The notes under the pieces were generated by a model that saw only the letters and a program-made list of their open reading frames with translations, was not told the origin of the DNA and ran no database searches. From contig JAGAJN010000032.1 in the NCBI GenBank assembly GCA_017828975.1, positions 1 through 64,000 of the forward strand: a stretch of 64,000 nt of DNA, written 5' to 3'. Position numbers and translations under genes: made by a program. The DNA is from Oscillospiraceae bacterium. GTDB taxonomy: Bacteria > Bacillota > Clostridia > Oscillospirales > Ruminococcaceae. Below, piece by piece: positions 61,752 through 64,000 of this stretch; the stretch's first letter is position 1; each line of letters opens with the position of its first letter.

Positions 61752-62833
61752 TACCCGTTCCTCTCCTTGCACTCGGCGTAAAGTGCGGCGTAATCACGAC
61801 CCTTTTTTCGCATAACGTTTTCGAGATACTCCGTCCACGCCGCCTTGTCCTTGGTGTCGTCCTTGACAATTGCGCCCTGCAACGCCGCCGCTAAATCCGC
61901 ATCTGTGACCTTTCCGCTGCCGAAGCTGCCCGAAAGCGCCATGCTGTTCACCATCAGGGAGATAGCCTCCGCAGCCGAAAGCACGCCCGAGGTGGATTTC
62001 AGCTTCATCTGCCCGTCCAGGGTCTTGCCCTCACGAAGCTCACGGAAGATGGTCACGACACGCTCAAATGCCGAATTATCGGGGATAGAAGCGGTCAAAC
62101 CGAAGCTGTCCGCCAGCTGTTCGGTACGTGACTTTACAATGTCAATTTCCGTCTGAATATCCGCAGGGGCGGGCAGAACCACAATGTTAAAACGCCTTTT
62201 CAGCGCCGAGGACATCTCGTTAACGCCCTTGTCACGGGTGTTCGCCGTTGCTATGACGGAAAATCCCTTCTTTGCGGCGACCTCTGTATCCAGCTCGGGA
62301 ATGGAAATTCGCTTTTCCGACAGAATGGAGATAAGTGCGTCCTGAACCTCGCTTGCACATCGGGAAATTTCCTCGATACGGGCAATAGTTCCCGTTTCCA
62401 TCGCCGAATAAACGGGACTTTTCACCAGCGACTCAAAGGACGGTCCCTTTGCCAGCAGCATTGCATAGTTCCATGAATAGCGAATTTGCTCCTCGGTAGT
62501 GCCTGCCGTTCCCTGAATGACCTTTGAGGAATTGCCGTTGATAGCGGCGGTGAGATGCTCGGAAAGCCAGGATTTTGCCGTTCCCGGCTCACCGATAAGC
62601 AAAAGCGCGCGGTCGGTCACCAGAGTGGCAATGCAAATTTCCACCAGCCGCCTGTCGCCCATATATTTCGGTGTGATGACGGTTTTCCCCGATTTTCCGC
62701 CCATAATATAGGTAAGCACCGACTTGGGGGACATTTTCCAGCCCACGGGTACGGGATTTGTTTCGTTTTCGATAAGAGCGTTCAGCTCCTCTTTGTAAAG
62801 CTCCTCGGCGGGAAGTCTGAGTATTTCGGACAT
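61751..62833 (-). CDS. MoxR-type AAA+ ATPase (YehL-like)
   Basis: 360 aa. Walker A GEPGTAKS (about residue 75), Walker-B-like IARIEEISR, sensor ATANTRDKG and an arginine-finger region. MoxR ATPases act as chaperones for VWA-linked complexes. AGGAG precedes the ATG. Its stop shares one base with the DUF5682 start. The VGWKMSPKSVLTYIMGGK segment near residue 30 is specific to this subfamily in my view, not proven. Confidence 0.9.
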   Translation of the reverse strand: MSEILRLPAEELYKEELNALIENETNPVPVGWKMSPKSVLTYIMGGKSGKTVITPKYMGDRRLVEICIATLVTDRALLLIGEPGTAKSWLSEHLTAAINGNSSKVIQGTAGTTEEQIRYSWNYAMLLAKGPSFESLVKSPVYSAMETGTIARIEEISRCASEVQDALISILSEKRISIPELDTEVAAKKGFSVIATANTRDKGVNEMSSALKRRFNIVVLPAPADIQTEIDIVKSRTEQLADSFGLTASIPDNSAFERVVTIFRELREGKTLDGQMKLKSTSGVLSAAEAISLMVNSMALSGSFGSGKVTDADLAAALQGAIVKDDTKDKAAWTEYLENVMRKKGRDYAALYAECKERNG

Positions 62834-62841
62834 TTTTTCTC

Positions 62842-64000
62842 CTACTTTCTGTTTAAATAGTTATTGATATACCGCATCTGATAGTTATAGGTCCAGTCGT
62901 CTATCTTCCCTTTGAGGGCAGCCATCTTGTTCATTAAAGCGGTTATCTCCTCCACCCTTTCGGACTCGGACAGCGGGAGATTGTCTATCCCCCTGACGGG
63001 CATTGTTATGCCGATTTTCAGGCTGTGCAAAACGCATTTTGTGATAAGCCCCTTGTAATCGGACGGCTTTCCGTCCTTGTAGTGCTGAGCAATTATCTCC
63101 AAAACAGGCTGCACGGGGCACTCTGAGCAAAGGAAAAACGCAAAATTCACCGCAGTTACCCTTATTCTCTCGTAATCCTCGGGCTTGCAGCTGTTCAAAA
63201 GCATAAGCGCCGCTTCAGCCGACTGTGAAAAGGTCCTGTATCGCAGCTTCTTATCGGACATAGTACACCGCCTGTCACAGATGAGATCAATCAGCTGCTG
63301 CGGATAGCTGTCGGTCACCCGTACAACGGGATAACGCCCGTAAATATGTGCCCCGCGCCAGTCAAGGCAGTATTCCCCGAAGAATTTGTCATAGTAAATA
63401 CCGTTCACAACGTTCAGCAATTCAAGCCTGTTTTCCTCGGCATATTTTCCCATTCGGGCAACCGCATTTTCGGGATCCTCCATAAGCAAAACGAAAAATT
63501 CCGACACAAAAAATACCTGCGGCACCTTCGCATACAGCCTGTGTATAAGCGCACGATACTCCTCGGTGTTATTCCTCCGCAGACTTGTCAGGAGAAATTG
63601 GTTGATGACCTCGGGGCTTTGCTGCTTTGCAAGGAGCAAAAAGCCCTCGTCCGCATTGGGCTTGTTGGCAAGAAGTGACGCATACTCGTCGGTACGGCGA
63701 CTTTCATTGGTCAGATAGCCCTTGGGGGTAAGTCCGCTTTTTATCAAACCTACGGCGAAATCCGTCGCCGTTTTTCCGCAGGCGGCAGCAATGTGAACGT
63801 CGCAGGACGGCTTGTATTTTGCAATAAGCTTGGTAATGACCTCCTCCGCTTCGGGAGAGTCGATGGAAACAAGAGCGTCCAGCGCAGCATTTTTGATTTT
63901 TCCTTTTTCGGTATTGTACAGCTCAAGCAGATATGGGACATTTTCGCTGTCCTTCCCCAAAGCGGAAATGGCGGCGATACGGACATTCTGCGGTGCGTTC
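62842..64000 (-). CDS. HEAT-repeat-like protein, N-terminus beyond the window
   Basis: At least 386 aa are visible and the reading frame stays open to the window edge, so the true start is outside. The first part reads as HEAT-like helical pairs (NVRIAAISALGK, GKIKNAALDALVSIDSPEAEE), then helical regions with an aromatic-rich centre (YCLDWRGAHIYGRYP). The end is helical. It lies 8 bp upstream of moxR on the same strand and is presumably part of the operon. It may correspond to the large helical component of yeh-type loci. Confidence 0.7.
   Translation of the reverse strand, partial: NAPQNVRIAAISALGKDSENVPYLLELYNTEKGKIKNAALDALVSIDSPEAEEVITKLIAKYKPSCDVHIAAACGKTATDFAVGLIKSGLTPKGYLTNESRRTDEYASLLANKPNADEGFLLLAKQQSPEVINQFLLTSLRRNNTEEYRALIHRLYAKVPQVFFVSEFFVLLMEDPENAVARMGKYAEENRLELLNVVNGIYYDKFFGEYCLDWRGAHIYGRYPVVRVTDSYPQQLIDLICDRRCTMSDKKLRYRTFSQSAEAALMLLNSCKPEDYERIRVTAVNFAFFLCSECPVQPVLEIIAQHYKDGKPSDYKGLITKCVLHSLKIGITMPVRGIDNLPLSESERVEEITALMNKMAALKGKIDDWTYNYQMRYINNYLNRK

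Overview
The window looks like a chromosomal segment of a spore-forming, gut-associated Firmicute, most likely of the Oscillospiraceae/Ruminococcaceae type. The evidence is spo0A and spoIIR, Gram-positive style promoters (TTGACA, 17 bp, TATAAT) and AGGAGG ribosome binding sites, a PASTA-domain kinase-like protein, clostridial-type glycogen phosphorylase, a choloylglycine (bile salt) hydrolase, and FtsEX with a PcsB/EnvC-like M23 hydrolase. There is no rRNA, CRISPR array or complete insertion sequence. The species is not determined.

Layout. 1-5.4 kb: end of a structured mobile repeat, a PASTA pseudokinase, tRNA-Thr, spoIIR, a Val-Asp-Phe-Gly tRNA cluster and an RNase Z. 5.4-8 kb: citrate synthase and choloylglycine hydrolase. 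8-10 kb: an accessory island with an Rpn-family nuclease that carries a nested, strongly primed C-terminal gene, a tandem duplication of that module as a free-standing gene, and an AT-rich unknown gene joined to a third remnant of the same junction. 10.2-20.5 kb: nadB, rsmE, a hydrolase, an amidohydrolase, rhomboid protease, chemoreceptor, mnmA, HAD phosphatase and tmcAL. 20.5-25 kb: a membrane-protein pseudogene split by a MITE-like element, a second such element, a YoeB/RelB-type toxin-antitoxin pair, glgP and a second copy of the structured repeat. 25-38 kb: spo0A, phosphoesterase, GtrA, a CNNM/CBS protein, XRE regulators, argG, argF, an isomerase-like gene, HtrA and MTA/SAH nucleosidase.

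37.7-42.5 kb: a copper-response operon (csoR with an operator lying inside its promoter, then copA whose 3' end looks like a fused copZ with its own ribosome binding site) and a diguanylate cyclase. 42.5-50.5 kb: nitroreductase, the ftsE-ftsX-M23-ctp division and cell-wall operon, a CdaR/PucR regulator and aspartate kinase. 50.7-58.3 kb: SDR, GNAT, a chemoreceptor with an acidic tail, polysaccharide deacetylase, bactofilin and a membrane protein. 58.4-64 kb: a tightly overlapping operon of HEAT-like protein (cut by the window edge), MoxR AAA ATPase, DUF5682-like protein and VWA protein, resembling the Escherichia coli yehLMP group.

Repeats tie the window together. Three MITE-like elements of 100-101 bp and two copies of a longer element share TACTAA-type ends and a TTA target duplication. 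The long element contains a hairpin whose two arms changed together between copies. Intergenic regions also carry arrays of a roughly 7-bp unit (YTCAACW) in paired inverted arms, which in two places supply a gene's stop codon. The most interesting locus is the Rpn island at 8.0-10.0 kb: it matches the gene-within-gene toxin-antitoxin design reported for Rpn proteins, with an additional free-standing antitoxin-like copy that differs in repeat number.
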